Shown here in pieces: positions 8,042 through 15,732 of a stretch of DNA of 64,000 nt. Below the pieces are notes generated by a model. The model was not told where the DNA came from, did not search any database, and saw only the letters and a program-made list of their open reading frames with translations. Source of the DNA: RAM1 sp050247515 (GTDB taxonomy: Bacteria; Pseudomonadota; Gammaproteobacteria; Burkholderiales; Burkholderiaceae_C). How positions within the stretch are numbered: position 1 is the stretch's first letter; each line of letters starts with the position of its first letter. The translations under genes were made by a program, and so were the position numbers. Location of the stretch: NCBI GenBank assembly GCA_050247515.1, contig JBFWUB010000013.1:70247-134246 (forward strand). Direction: 5' to 3'.

Positions 8042-8902
8042 TCAGTGGATGCCGCAGGCCACCTCAATCTGGCGGATCGCATCCAGCAGGCGCGGCGCCA
8101 CGTCGCGCTCCAGCGTGTCCTTGCCCAGGCGGTACGCCGACAGCGTGCAGTTCAGCGCCATGGGTTCCTCGCGCGGGGGCACGCGGATGGGCGCGCCCAC
8201 GGCATGGACTTCCTTGCGCCAGTCGCCGCGCGAATGGCACCAGCCGCGCGCGGCAAACGCTTTCTGATCGGCGTCCAGCACGGGCTTGTCCAGCGCGTAG
8301 CGCTTGGGGTCTTCCAGCTTCAGGTGGTTCAGGATGGCGTTGCGCTCGGCCACCGGTGCCGACAGCACCAGCGCGCGGCCCATGGAGGTGGACAGCAGCG
8401 GCCGCGTGCTGCCGATGTCGGGCTGGTAGATGTTGCCCTGGTCCACGCGGCAGGTGTCCACATACACGACGTTGGTGCGGTCGCGCATGCCCAGGTTGAC
8501 GGTGCAACCGGTCTCGCGCGCCACCTGCTCCATGAAGGGCCGCGCGATCTGGCGCAGCCGCATGTTGGCCAGCAGCGGGTAACCCAGCGACAGCACGCCC
8601 GAGCCCAGGCGGTACTTCTGCAGGCCCTCCACCCGGCTCAGGTAACCCAGCAGCGTGAGGGTGTAGGTCAGGCGTGACACCGTGGGCTTGGGCAGGCCGG
8701 TGCGGTCGGAAATCTCGCGGTTGCCCAGCACCGGGTCCACGGCCGTGAAGGCGCGCAGCACCTCCATGCCGCGCGCCAGGTTCATCGAGAACTGGCGGTC
8801 GGCCGTGAGGTCATGGGGGTTGACCAGTCCGGGCAATGCGATGGCTTGCATGGGGCGTGGAGGGCGTGGTGCGCGTGCGGGTGGCGGGCTGCTTTTTTTC
8901 AT
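8042..8902 (-). CDS. IclR-family transcriptional regulator
   Basis: About 286 aa from ATG 8902; ATG 8851 would give a 269-aa protein that still contains all domains. The N-terminal winged helix-turn-helix (GNREISDRTGLPKPTVSRLTY region) is followed by the IclR effector domain (YPLLANMRLRQIARPFMEQV, later SMGRALVLSAP and ALNCTLSAYRLG). IclR proteins are small-molecule-responsive regulators of catabolic genes. The gene is the first of a same-strand run with acyl-CoA dehydrogenase, racemase-like, Bug and flavoprotein genes, and diverges from a CoA-transferase. A perfect 15-bp palindrome between the two starts (8947-8961) is the likely operator, implying autoregulation. Confidence 0.92.
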   Translation of the reverse strand: MKKSSPPPARAPRPPRPMQAIALPGLVNPHDLTADRQFSMNLARGMEVLRAFTAVDPVLGNREISDRTGLPKPTVSRLTYTLTLLGYLSRVEGLQKYRLGSGVLSLGYPLLANMRLRQIARPFMEQVARETGCTVNLGMRDRTNVVYVDTCRVDQGNIYQPDIGSTRPLLSTSMGRALVLSAPVAERNAILNHLKLEDPKRYALDKPVLDADQKAFAARGWCHSRGDWRKEVHAVGAPIRVPPREEPMALNCTLSAYRLGKDTLERDVAPRLLDAIRQIEVACGIH

Positions 8903-8946
8903 GATCGGCGGGGGTGGATGGGGCGTCAATGGTTTCGGGGCCGGTG

Positions 8947-8961
8947 TTTCGCTGTGCGAAA
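8947..8961. promoter_or_regulatory. Putative IclR operator (TTTCGC-TGT-GCGAAA)
   Basis: Perfect 6+3+6 bp palindrome in the 101-bp gap between the divergent IclR-regulator and CoA-transferase starts. Size and A/T-edged symmetric form fit IclR-family sites. A near copy (TTTCGACAGGCGAAA) is at 11630-11644 between the next divergent catabolic pair. Confidence 0.65.
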
Positions 8962-9003
8962 TGCCGATTGTGGTGGCGTGCGCGCTCTGGCAAAACCCCG
9001 GCC

Positions 9004-10209
9004 ATGACCCACTCTTCAAAAGGCGCGCTGGCCGGCGTGCGCATCCTGGACATGGCCACGGTGCTGGCCGCACCGTTTGGCGCCACGCTGTGCGCCGACC
9101 ACGGCGCCGACGTTGTGAAGCTCGAACTGCCCGACGGCAGCGACCCGCTGCGCGGCCTGCAGCCGGTGAAAGACGGCGTGGGCCTGTGGTTCAAGGTAGC
9201 CAACCGCGGCAAGCGCGGCCTGTCGCTGGACGTGCGCAAGCCGCGCGGGCGCGAGCTGCTGCTGAAGATGCTGCCCGACTATGACGTGCTGGTGGAAAAC
9301 TTCCGCACCGGCACCATGGACCGCTGGGGGCTGGACACGCAGACCCTGCTGGCGGCCAACCCGCGCCTGGTGATCCTGCGCCTGACCGGCTTTGGCCAGA
9401 CGGGGCCCTATGCGGCGCGGCCCGGCTTTGCGCGCATCTTTGAAGCCATGAGCGGATTCACCAACCTCACCGGCGAGCAAGGCGGCACGCCGCTGCACAT
9501 GAACTTTCCGGTAGGCGATGCTGTGGCGGGTGTGTTCGCCGCATTCGCCATCGCGGCCGAAATCGCGCGCCTGCGCGGGGACCCCCAGGCGCTGGGCTGC
9601 GAGGTGGACCTGTCGGCCACCGAGGCACTGTTCCGCCTGCTGGACCCGCTGGCCGTGGAGCATGAACAGCTGGGCCAGGTGCGCCGCCCCGCGGGCAACT
9701 GCGCCAGCTACACCGCGCCGTCCAACATGTACATGAGCCGCGAGCGGGTGTTCTTCTCGCTGGTGGCGTCATCCAACCCGATCTTTGCCCGCCTGGCGCA
9801 TGCGGTGGGACGGCCCGAATGGATGGCCGACCCGCGCTTTGCCACCAACCCCGCGCGCGTGGACAACCTGCGTGCGCTGGATGAGGCGCTGGCGGCCTGG
9901 TTCATCGCACGGCCATGGAGCGAGATCGCGGCCACGCTGGAGGCCGAAGGCATTCCGTTCAGCAAGGTGTATTCGATCGAAGACATCGAACGCGACCCGC
10001 AGTTCATCGCGCGCGGGGCCATCCTGCGCCTGCCCGACGCGCACTACGGCAGCCTGCCCGCGCCGTGCATCGTGCCGCGCGTGCCGGGCCGCGTGATGCC
10101 CGTGCCACGCACCGGCCCCGACACCGGCGAGCACAACGCCGAGCTGCTCGCAGCCTATGGCGTAGACGCTGCTGCGCTGCAAGCGCTGCGCGCCGAAGGT
10201 GTGGTCTAG
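9004..10209 (+). CDS. CaiB/BaiF class III CoA-transferase
   Basis: 401 aa, start ATG 9004 (MTHSSKGALAGVRILDMATV). Class III CoA-transferases move CoA between an acyl-CoA and a free carboxylate. Seen here: GATLCADHGADVVKLELPDG, LVENFRTGTMDRWGL, LTGFGQTGPYAARPGF, and FPVGDAVAGVFAAF, where the Asp after Gly corresponds to the catalytic aspartate that forms the acyl-enzyme. Length is typical of formyl-CoA/succinyl-CoA type transferases and clearly longer than the racemase-like paralogue at 5811-6839. Its position opposite the IclR gene suggests it activates the imported acid to its CoA ester. The donor and acceptor are unknown. Confidence 0.9.
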   Translation: MTHSSKGALAGVRILDMATVLAAPFGATLCADHGADVVKLELPDGSDPLRGLQPVKDGVGLWFKVANRGKRGLSLDVRKPRGRELLLKMLPDYDVLVENFRTGTMDRWGLDTQTLLAANPRLVILRLTGFGQTGPYAARPGFARIFEAMSGFTNLTGEQGGTPLHMNFPVGDAVAGVFAAFAIAAEIARLRGDPQALGCEVDLSATEALFRLLDPLAVEHEQLGQVRRPAGNCASYTAPSNMYMSRERVFFSLVASSNPIFARLAHAVGRPEWMADPRFATNPARVDNLRALDEALAAWFIARPWSEIAATLEAEGIPFSKVYSIEDIERDPQFIARGAILRLPDAHYGSLPAPCIVPRVPGRVMPVPRTGPDTGEHNAELLAAYGVDAAALQALRAEGVV

Positions 10210-10225
10210 CCAGTCCCAGTGCCAC

Positions 10226-10371
10226 CGCGGATCCGGCTGCGCCGGTCCGCCGGTGGCGCCCCCTTGAGGGGCTGAAGGCCGCGGCTCCAAGCCCGCCTGC
10301 GCGGGCTTGGACGGCCTGAAGGGCAAGGCCTCAGGCCGCAGCACTGAGCGCCGCAGGCGCTTCGGGGGGGA
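10226..10371. repeat. REP-like GC palindromic repeat, family 1, copy 2 (inverted relative to copy 1)
   Basis: Lies between the convergent stops of the CoA-transferase and the second acyl-CoA dehydrogenase. It contains the CCAAGCCCGCCTGCGCGGGCTTGG dyad, split here as CCAAGCCCGCC and GCGGGCTTGG, and a GGATCCGGCTGCGCCGG hairpin. In reverse complement it matches modules of copy 1 (1887-2056). It could act as a bidirectional terminator. Confidence 0.7.
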
Positions 10372-10372
10372 G

Positions 10373-11587
10373 TCAGTACCCCGTCAGCGGCCCATTGCGC
10401 AGGCAGGGGTTGCGCTCAGCACTGGCGGCGCGGCGCGCCACGTCGCGGCCAATCACGGTCTTGTGCACTTCGCTGGCACCTTCGCCAATCTGGTTGAGCT
10501 TGGCGTCGCGGAAGAACCGCTCCAGCGGAAAGTCCTGCAGGTAGCCGCGCCCGCCGGTCAGCTGCAACGCGTCGGTCACGACCTTCATGCACAGGTCCGT
10601 GGCATGCAGCTTGGCCATCGATGCGAAGGTGGCGGTGTCGGCATCCCCCCGGTCGTACTTCTGCGCGGCCACATGCACCAGCGCGCGTGACGCCTCGATC
10701 TGCGTGGCCATGTCGGCCAGCATCCACTGCACGCCCTGGTGGCTGCCCAGCGGTTTGCCGAAGGTGCTGCGGTCACAGGCATAGGTGGCGGCGATCTCCA
10801 CCGCGCCGATGGCCCGACCCAGCGCCATGGCGGCATGGCCGATGCGCGCGCGCAGCAGCGCGTCCTGCGCCAGCGCAAAGCCGTCACCCTCCTCGCCCAG
10901 GCGGTGGGTGGCGGGCACGCGCACGTCGGTAAAGGTCAAGGTGGAAATCGGCACGCCAAACCAGCCGAGCTTGCCCACCTCGGCGCTGATGTGAACGCCC
11001 GGCGCGTCGCGCGCCACCAGCAGGCCGATGAAGCCGTCGCCCTGCTCCAGCTTCGCGATGACCATCAGCCAGTCGGCCGTGGTGGCGCGGGTGATGAACT
11101 TCTTGCCGCCGTTCAGCACGTAATGGTCGCCGTCACGCCGGGCCCGGCTGGCCAGGCCGCGCACGTCCGAGCCCGCGCCGGCTTCGGTCAGCGCGAACGC
11201 CGTCTGGATCTCGCCGGTGCACAGCCGGGGCAGCAAATCGGCTCGCAGCGCGGCCGATGCACCGGCCACCACGGCGCGCGCCGACAGATCGGTGCCGGTG
11301 ATCATGGAGGCCGACGTGCTGCACACGCGGCCAAGCTCTTCAATGATGCGCACGCGCAGCACCTGGCGCGCATCGGTGCCGCCGTATTCGCGCGGAAAGG
11401 CCGTGGCCACAATGCCCTCGCGCGCCAGCGTGCGAAAGGTGTCCCAGGCAAATACGTCGCGCTGCGCCACGGTGGCGGCCTGCGGGCCGAACACGTCGCG
11501 GCACAGGGCACGTACCCTGGCCACCATGGCCTGCTCTTCAGCGTCCAGCGCCGTCAGCAGGTGGTCGGAGAAGAGTCGGTTGGTCAT
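10373..11587 (-). CDS. Acyl-CoA dehydrogenase (second copy)
   Basis: 404 aa from ATG 11587 (MTNRLFSDHLLTALDAEEQA). The frame is open further upstream but without family similarity. Acyl-CoA dehydrogenase layout: AFALTEAGAGSDVRGLASRA, YVLNGGKKFITRATTADW, CDRSTFGKPLGSHQGVQWM, LTGGRGYLQDFPLERFFRDA, and IGEGASEVHKTVIGRDVARR, with the Glu of GEGASE as probable catalytic base. It is divergent from the acrylyl-CoA-reductase-like gene, and the shared promoter region has a copy of the putative IclR operator. It probably belongs to the same regulon as the genes at 3724-10209. It is not closely similar to the first dehydrogenase, so a different step or substrate is likely. Confidence 0.92.
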   Translation of the reverse strand: MTNRLFSDHLLTALDAEEQAMVARVRALCRDVFGPQAATVAQRDVFAWDTFRTLAREGIVATAFPREYGGTDARQVLRVRIIEELGRVCSTSASMITGTDLSARAVVAGASAALRADLLPRLCTGEIQTAFALTEAGAGSDVRGLASRARRDGDHYVLNGGKKFITRATTADWLMVIAKLEQGDGFIGLLVARDAPGVHISAEVGKLGWFGVPISTLTFTDVRVPATHRLGEEGDGFALAQDALLRARIGHAAMALGRAIGAVEIAATYACDRSTFGKPLGSHQGVQWMLADMATQIEASRALVHVAAQKYDRGDADTATFASMAKLHATDLCMKVVTDALQLTGGRGYLQDFPLERFFRDAKLNQIGEGASEVHKTVIGRDVARRAASAERNPCLRNGPLTGY

Positions 11588-11629
11588 GGCGGCCATCTTG
11601 GCAGCGCCCGGCCAGAAGTCGAGCAGGGA

Positions 11630-11644
11630 TTTCGACAGGCGAAA
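11630..11644. promoter_or_regulatory. Putative second IclR operator (TTTCGACAGGCGAAA)
   Basis: Between the divergent starts at 11587 (-) and 11679 (+). It matches the palindrome at 8947-8961 in 12 of 15 positions, with 5-bp symmetric arms TTTCG/CGAAA and the right half GCGAAA identical. A role as regulator site is inferred from this similarity and from placement. Confidence 0.5.
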
Positions 11645-11678
11645 CACCTGCTTGCGGCAGGCGGGCGCGCATGATGTC

Positions 11679-12689
11679 ATGGCCGCCATGCAAGCAGACC
11701 TGCCCACCGATTTCCCGTGCCTGCGCACGCACAGCGGCGCCGACGGCATCCTCAGCCGGCTGGAGCGCATGGCGCCGGCCGACCTGTCCGCGGGCGAGGT
11801 GCTGATCCGCAACCGCTTTGCCGGCGTCAATTACAAGGACTGCCTGTCCATCCTGGGGCGGGCCAGGATCATTGAAAGCTACCCGCGCACAGCCGGCATC
11901 GAAGCCGTGGGCGAGGTGGTGCACAGCGCCGACGCGCGCTTCGCGCCGGGCCAGCCGGTGATCGTGCATGGCTTTCGCACGGGCATCGCATTCGATGGCG
12001 GCTTCGCGCAGTACCTGCGCGCGCCGGCAGCCCACGTCATGCCCTTGCCGGCGGGCCTGGACGCATGGCAGACCGCGGCGATCGGCGTGCCGGGCTTCAC
12101 CGCCGGCATGGCGCTGGACCGCTTCATGCAGGCGGGGCTCACCCCCGCATCCGGCCCGGTGGCCATCAGCGGCGCCAGCGGCGCGGTGGGCATGCTGGCC
12201 ACGGCCATCCTGTCGCGCGCGGGCTGGCAGGTGGCCGCGCTCACACGCAAGCCTGAGCAGGCCGAGGCACTTCGGGCGCTGGGTGCCAGCGAGATCATCG
12301 ACGCGGCCGTCGTGAATGCACCGCCACGCGCGCTGGAGAAAGCCCGCTTTGCCGCTGCCATCGACAACGTGGGCGGCGCCACGCTGGCCTGGCTGCTGCG
12401 GTCCACGCAGGACAGCGGCTGCGTCGCCTCGGTGGGCAATGCGGCGGGCAACAGTTTCGAGGGCAGCGTGCTGCCCTTCATCATGCGCGGCCTCCAGCAC
12501 TTTGGTGTGGTGGCGAATGCGCCCTGGCCTGTGCGCAAGCGCGTGTGGGATCACCTGGGGACTGACTGGCGACCCGATTTTGAGGCGCTGGCCCCGCATG
12601 TACGCGAGATTGCGCTGGAAGCGTTGCCTGCGCATGCAGCAGCGCAGTTGGACGGGGTGACAGCTGGTCGGACGCTGGTGGCTTTTTGA
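11679..12689 (+). CDS. MDR-family NADPH:quinone reductase-like protein, YhdH/AcuI (acrylyl-CoA reductase) type
   Basis: 336 aa from ATG 11679 (MAAMQADL); the second ATG at 11688 is an equally good start. A zinc-free medium-chain dehydrogenase with VNYKDCLSILGR, AGIEAVGEVVHSADARF, GVPGFTAGMALDRFM and the nucleotide-binding SGASGAVGMLATAILSRAGW, then TRKPEQAEALRALGASEII. YhdH/AcuI reduces acryloyl-CoA to propionyl-CoA with NADPH. Divergent pairing with an acyl-CoA dehydrogenase and the shared putative IclR site place it in the acyl-CoA pathway, perhaps detoxifying or using a reactive enoyl-CoA. Exact substrate is uncertain. Confidence 0.85.
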   Translation: MAAMQADLPTDFPCLRTHSGADGILSRLERMAPADLSAGEVLIRNRFAGVNYKDCLSILGRARIIESYPRTAGIEAVGEVVHSADARFAPGQPVIVHGFRTGIAFDGGFAQYLRAPAAHVMPLPAGLDAWQTAAIGVPGFTAGMALDRFMQAGLTPASGPVAISGASGAVGMLATAILSRAGWQVAALTRKPEQAEALRALGASEIIDAAVVNAPPRALEKARFAAAIDNVGGATLAWLLRSTQDSGCVASVGNAAGNSFEGSVLPFIMRGLQHFGVVANAPWPVRKRVWDHLGTDWRPDFEALAPHVREIALEALPAHAAAQLDGVTAGRTLVAF

Positions 12690-12700
12690 AGTGCTACCTT

Positions 12701-13101
12701 GGCCCCGCGGGTTGGCGCTGACGGTGCCCGCTTCCGCGGCTGTCCCCCGGGGCTGCGCCCCTCCTCCTTTATGCCGCTGCACCGGGCATCATCACCACCA
12801 ACCCACTATGTGTGAGGTGCACCACCAGTTATGCGCGAATATTGTGGCGGGATGATGTTGCAGAGAACCCTGATCCTGCGACGATGTAACGCGCCAGCGG
12901 GCGGTGTGGCTCACCCTGAATCCGTGAAAGAAGACATTGTGTGTCGCCCGGAACCACCAACCGATGGTGTGCCGCCACGTAGCAGGTTGGTGGTGATGGT
13001 GCCCGGCGCAGCGAAATAAAGGGGGAGGCCTGTGCGAAGCACAGGCCGGAGGACATTCGCGGAGGCGGGCACCGTCAGCACCAACCTGCGGGCCCAACGC
13101 C
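12701..13101. repeat. MITE-like composite: about 100-bp imperfect inverted repeats around a 180-bp centre (family 2, copies 2 and 3)
   Basis: The left arm (about 12701-12802) and right arm (about 12985-13101, reverse complement) align over nearly their full length. They share CTGACGGTGCCCGC, a CCTTTAT...CGCTGC block and GGGCA[T/C]CATCACCACCAAC. The left arm contains the exact 45-bp block also found at 3630-3674. The centre (12803-12984) has no convincing gene. Open frames across it on both strands have no recognisable domain and simply translate the repeat. This occupies the whole 417-bp gap between the reductase gene and the small membrane protein. Confidence 0.7.
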
Positions 13102-13106
13102 AAAAC

Positions 13107-13283
13107 CTAAAACACCCGTTCCAGAATCAGCACGCCAAAAAAGCCCAACGCTGCAATGATGGTCCACTTGAGCGTGACAAGACCCGCGCGTTTGTATTTA
13201 ACCTGCCCCGTGCCCGCATAAAAGGCAAACAGGACAGCAGCTGCAATGAGCAGCAGCATGATGGCCCAACGAAACAGCAGCAC
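13107..13283 (-). CDS. Small hydrophobic membrane protein (about 58 aa) downstream of lpxC
   Basis: Reading from GTG 13283 to TAG at 13109-13107 gives about 58 residues with two hydrophobic stretches: the first includes WAIMLLLIAAAVLFAFYAG, the second TLKWTIIAALGFFGVLIL. A short charged loop (KYKRAG) separates them, and the C-terminus is ERVF. An ATG at 13259 would give 50 residues but trims the first helix. The GTG lies 2 nt after the lpxC stop, indicating translational coupling. The two-helix hairpin suggests an inner-membrane peptide. Function is unknown; family membership is not claimed. Confidence 0.6.
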   Translation of the reverse strand: MLLFRWAIMLLLIAAAVLFAFYAGTGQVKYKRAGLVTLKWTIIAALGFFGVLILERVF

Positions 13284-13285
13284 GG

Positions 13286-14209
13286 CTACCAGGCCCGCGC
13301 GGGTTGGGCAAAACCGGCCGGCGCGAGTTTTTCGTCTTCAAAGGTGACGACCTCGTAGGCGTCGGGGCGCGACAGCAGCTCGCGCAGCAGCTTGTTGTTC
13401 AGCGCGTGGCCCGAGCGGAATGCGCTGTAGGCCGCCAGCAGCGGCTTGCCCACCAGGTACAGGTCGCCCATGGCGTCCAGGATCTTGTGCTTGACGAACT
13501 CGTCGTCATAGCGCAGACCATCGCTGTTGAGCACGCGGTAGTCGTCCATGACGATGGCGTTGTCCAGCCCGCCGCCCAGGCCCAGGCCATTGGCGCGCAT
13601 CATCTCCACGTCCTTCGTGAAGCCAAAGGTGCGGGCGCGGGCAATGTCGCGCGTGTACGAACCCGAGCCCAGGTCGAATTCGACGCTCTGGCCGGTGGAG
13701 TTGACCACGCGGTGGTCAAAGTCGATTTCGAAGCTCAGCTTGTAGCCGTGGTAGGGCGCCAGGCGCGCCCACTTGAGGTTGTCGCCCTGGCCTTCGCGCA
13801 CTTCCACCGGCTGGGTCACGCGGATGAATCGCTTGGGCGCCTTTTGCAGCTCGACGCCCGCGCTTTGCAGCAGGAACACGAACGACGCCGACGAGCCGTC
13901 CAGGATGGGCACTTCCTCGGCTGTGATGTCCACGTACAGGTTGTCGATGCCCAGACCGGCGCAGGCCGACATCAGGTGCTCCACGGTATGCACTTTGGCG
14001 CCCCCGGTGGAGATGGTGGACGCCAGACGCGTGTCCGTCACGGCCAGCGCGGAGATGGGGATGTCCACCGGCTGCGGCAGGTCCACGCGGCGAAACACAA
14101 TGCCCGTGTCCGGCTGGGCCGGGCGCAGCGTCAGCTCCACCCGCTGGCCGCTGTGCAGGCCCACGCCCACGGCCTTGGTCAGGGATTTGAGGGTGCGTTG
14201 CTGGAGCAT
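13286..14209 (-). CDS. lpxC: UDP-3-O-acyl-N-acetylglucosamine deacetylase LpxC
   Basis: 307 aa, standard length. Zinc-dependent cytoplasmic enzyme for the committed step of lipid A synthesis, removing acetate from UDP-3-O-acyl-GlcNAc. The zinc ligands are visible as the His of HTVEHLMSA (near residue 78) and the His and Asp of FVKHKILDAMGDLYL. SGHALNNKLLREL provides the catalytic His. The start MLQQRTLKSLTKAVGVGLHSG is canonical. It is the last classical gene of the division cluster but is separated from ftsZ by a strong terminator, so it must have its own promoter in 14210-14293. Confidence 0.97.
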   Translation of the reverse strand: MLQQRTLKSLTKAVGVGLHSGQRVELTLRPAQPDTGIVFRRVDLPQPVDIPISALAVTDTRLASTISTGGAKVHTVEHLMSACAGLGIDNLYVDITAEEVPILDGSSASFVFLLQSAGVELQKAPKRFIRVTQPVEVREGQGDNLKWARLAPYHGYKLSFEIDFDHRVVNSTGQSVEFDLGSGSYTRDIARARTFGFTKDVEMMRANGLGLGGGLDNAIVMDDYRVLNSDGLRYDDEFVKHKILDAMGDLYLVGKPLLAAYSAFRSGHALNNKLLRELLSRPDAYEVVTFEDEKLAPAGFAQPARAW

Positions 14210-14293
14210 GGGCGTGATTCTACTTTTGGGTGACAGGCCACGCTGGCGTGTTCATTGATCAGTCCGATAGACAAAGGCCATCCTGCGAGGATG

Positions 14294-14325
14294 AAAAAAG
14301 GGTGGGCCCAACTGCTGCCCACCCT
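14294..14325 (-). terminator. Rho-independent terminator after ftsZ
   Basis: Minus-strand hairpin with a 9-bp stem AGGGTGGGC/GCCCACCCT (14317-14325 and 14299-14307) and a 9-nt loop, followed by a T6 tract. It lies 37 nt after the ftsZ stop and before lpxC, and ends the dcw transcript. Confidence 0.88.
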
Positions 14326-14362
14326 CAAGCACTCCCCTTGGAGAACCAACTTCCTTGTCGTG

Positions 14363-15583
14363 TCAATCCGCCTGCTTGCGCAGGAACGCCGGGATTTCAA
14401 AGTCGTCCATGCCGCCGGACGACAGGGCGTCCACCTTGGCCGCGGCCTGGGTGCGGTTGGTGCGCCACACGCTGGGCACGGCCATGCCCTGGTAGTCGGG
14501 GCCGGCGTTGGCTGCGGCGGCACCGGGGCCGCCCACGGCGTTGTTGACCGTCGGCACGTTGAACGGCACGTTGTCGGTGCCGGTGCGCAGCACCTGCAGC
14601 GGCGGGGCCGTGCGGCGCTGGCCCTGGCGACTCAGGCCGGTGGCCACCACGGTCACGCGCATTTCGTCGCCCAGGTTGTCGTCGTAGGCGGCGCCGTAGA
14701 TCACGTGCGCGTCCGGCGAAGCGTAGGCGCGGATGGTGTTCATGGCGAGCTTGGACTCGCTGAGCTTCAGGCTGCCCTTGGCCGCCGTCACCAGCACCAG
14801 CACGCCCTTGGCGCCCGACAGGTCGATGCCTTCCAGCAGCGGGCAAGCCACGGCCTGCTCGGCGGCGATGCGCGCGCGATCCGGCCCGGCGGCCACGGCC
14901 GTGCCCATCATGGCCTTGCCGGGCTCGCCCATCACGGTGCGCACGTCTTCAAAGTCAACGTTGACGTTGCCGTACTCGTTGATGATCTCGGCAATGCCGC
15001 CCACGGCGTTCTTGAGCACGTCGTTGGCATGGGCAAAGGCCTCGTCCTGCGTCACGTCGTCGCCCAGCACCTCCAGCAGCTTTTCGTTGAGCACCACGAT
15101 CAGCGAATCAACGTTGGCTTCCAGCTCGGCCAGGCCCTGGTCGGCATTGGTCATGCGCCGCCCGCCTTCCCAGTCAAACGGCTTGGTGACCACGCCCACG
15201 GTCAGGATGCCCATTTCCTTGGCCACGCGCGCGATCACCGGCGCGGCGCCGGTGCCGGTGCCGCCGCCCATGCCGGCGGTGATGAACAGCATGTGGGCCC
15301 CATCAATCGCGCTGCGGATGGAATCCACCGCCAGCTCGGCCGCGTCGCGGCCCTTTTCGGGCTTGCTGCCCGCGCCCAGCCCGCTGGTGCCCAGCTGGAT
15401 CGTCTTGTGCGCCGCGCTGCGCGCCAGCGCCTGTGCGTCGGTGTTGGCGCAGATGAACTCCACGCCCTGCACCGTGCGGTGGATCATGTGCTCGACCGCG
15501 TTGCCGCCGCCACCTCCGACGCCGATCACCTTGATCTGCGTGCCGGAGTGGAACTCTTCGACTTCAATCATTTCGATGCTCAT
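14363..15583 (-). CDS. ftsZ: Cell division GTPase FtsZ
   Basis: 406 aa tubulin homologue that assembles the Z ring at midcell. N-terminal GTPase domain with VGGGGGNAVEHM (about 22-33), the tubulin signature GMGGGTGTG at 104-112, and MTNADQGLAELEANVDS. A variable linker follows, and the protein ends with the conserved C-terminal peptide DDFEIPAFLRKQAD that binds FtsA and ZipA. Start MSIEMIEVEEFH at ATG 15583 is preceded by an AGGAG-type ribosome site. It sits 149 nt after ftsA, a gap large enough for its own promoter, and is followed by a terminator. Confidence 0.98.
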   Translation of the reverse strand: MSIEMIEVEEFHSGTQIKVIGVGGGGGNAVEHMIHRTVQGVEFICANTDAQALARSAAHKTIQLGTSGLGAGSKPEKGRDAAELAVDSIRSAIDGAHMLFITAGMGGGTGTGAAPVIARVAKEMGILTVGVVTKPFDWEGGRRMTNADQGLAELEANVDSLIVVLNEKLLEVLGDDVTQDEAFAHANDVLKNAVGGIAEIINEYGNVNVDFEDVRTVMGEPGKAMMGTAVAAGPDRARIAAEQAVACPLLEGIDLSGAKGVLVLVTAAKGSLKLSESKLAMNTIRAYASPDAHVIYGAAYDDNLGDEMRVTVVATGLSRQGQRRTAPPLQVLRTGTDNVPFNVPTVNNAVGGPGAAAANAGPDYQGMAVPSVWRTNRTQAAAKVDALSSGGMDDFEIPAFLRKQAD

Positions 15584-15614
15584 GTGTTTCTCCTGAAATC
15601 TGTTGCAGTTGCCA

Positions 15615-15643
15615 AAACTAGAAATTGTTGTGATGTGTGTAAA
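15615..15643 (-). promoter_or_regulatory. Candidate sigma70 promoter for ftsZ
   Basis: In the ftsA-ftsZ gap the minus strand has TTTACA (15643-15638) and TAGTTT (15620-15615) separated by 17 nt, 32 nt before the ftsZ ATG. This is a plausible -35/-10 pair by spacing, but the hexamers are only moderate matches. Confidence 0.4.
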
Positions 15644-15732
15644 CGCTCAAGAGGGCGGATCGGTGCACCGCCATCGTCGTTTCCGGCCAGGCGGACTGCC
15701 CCGCGCGAGCCACATGCGGTAGGGATGCATTT

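Noticed and set aside
12792..13103. Minus-strand frame of about 100 codons across the inverted-repeat element
   Set aside because: It translates the repeat arms and centre only, has Trp/His-rich low-information sequence, and has no ribosome site. Treated as part of the repeat, not as a gene.
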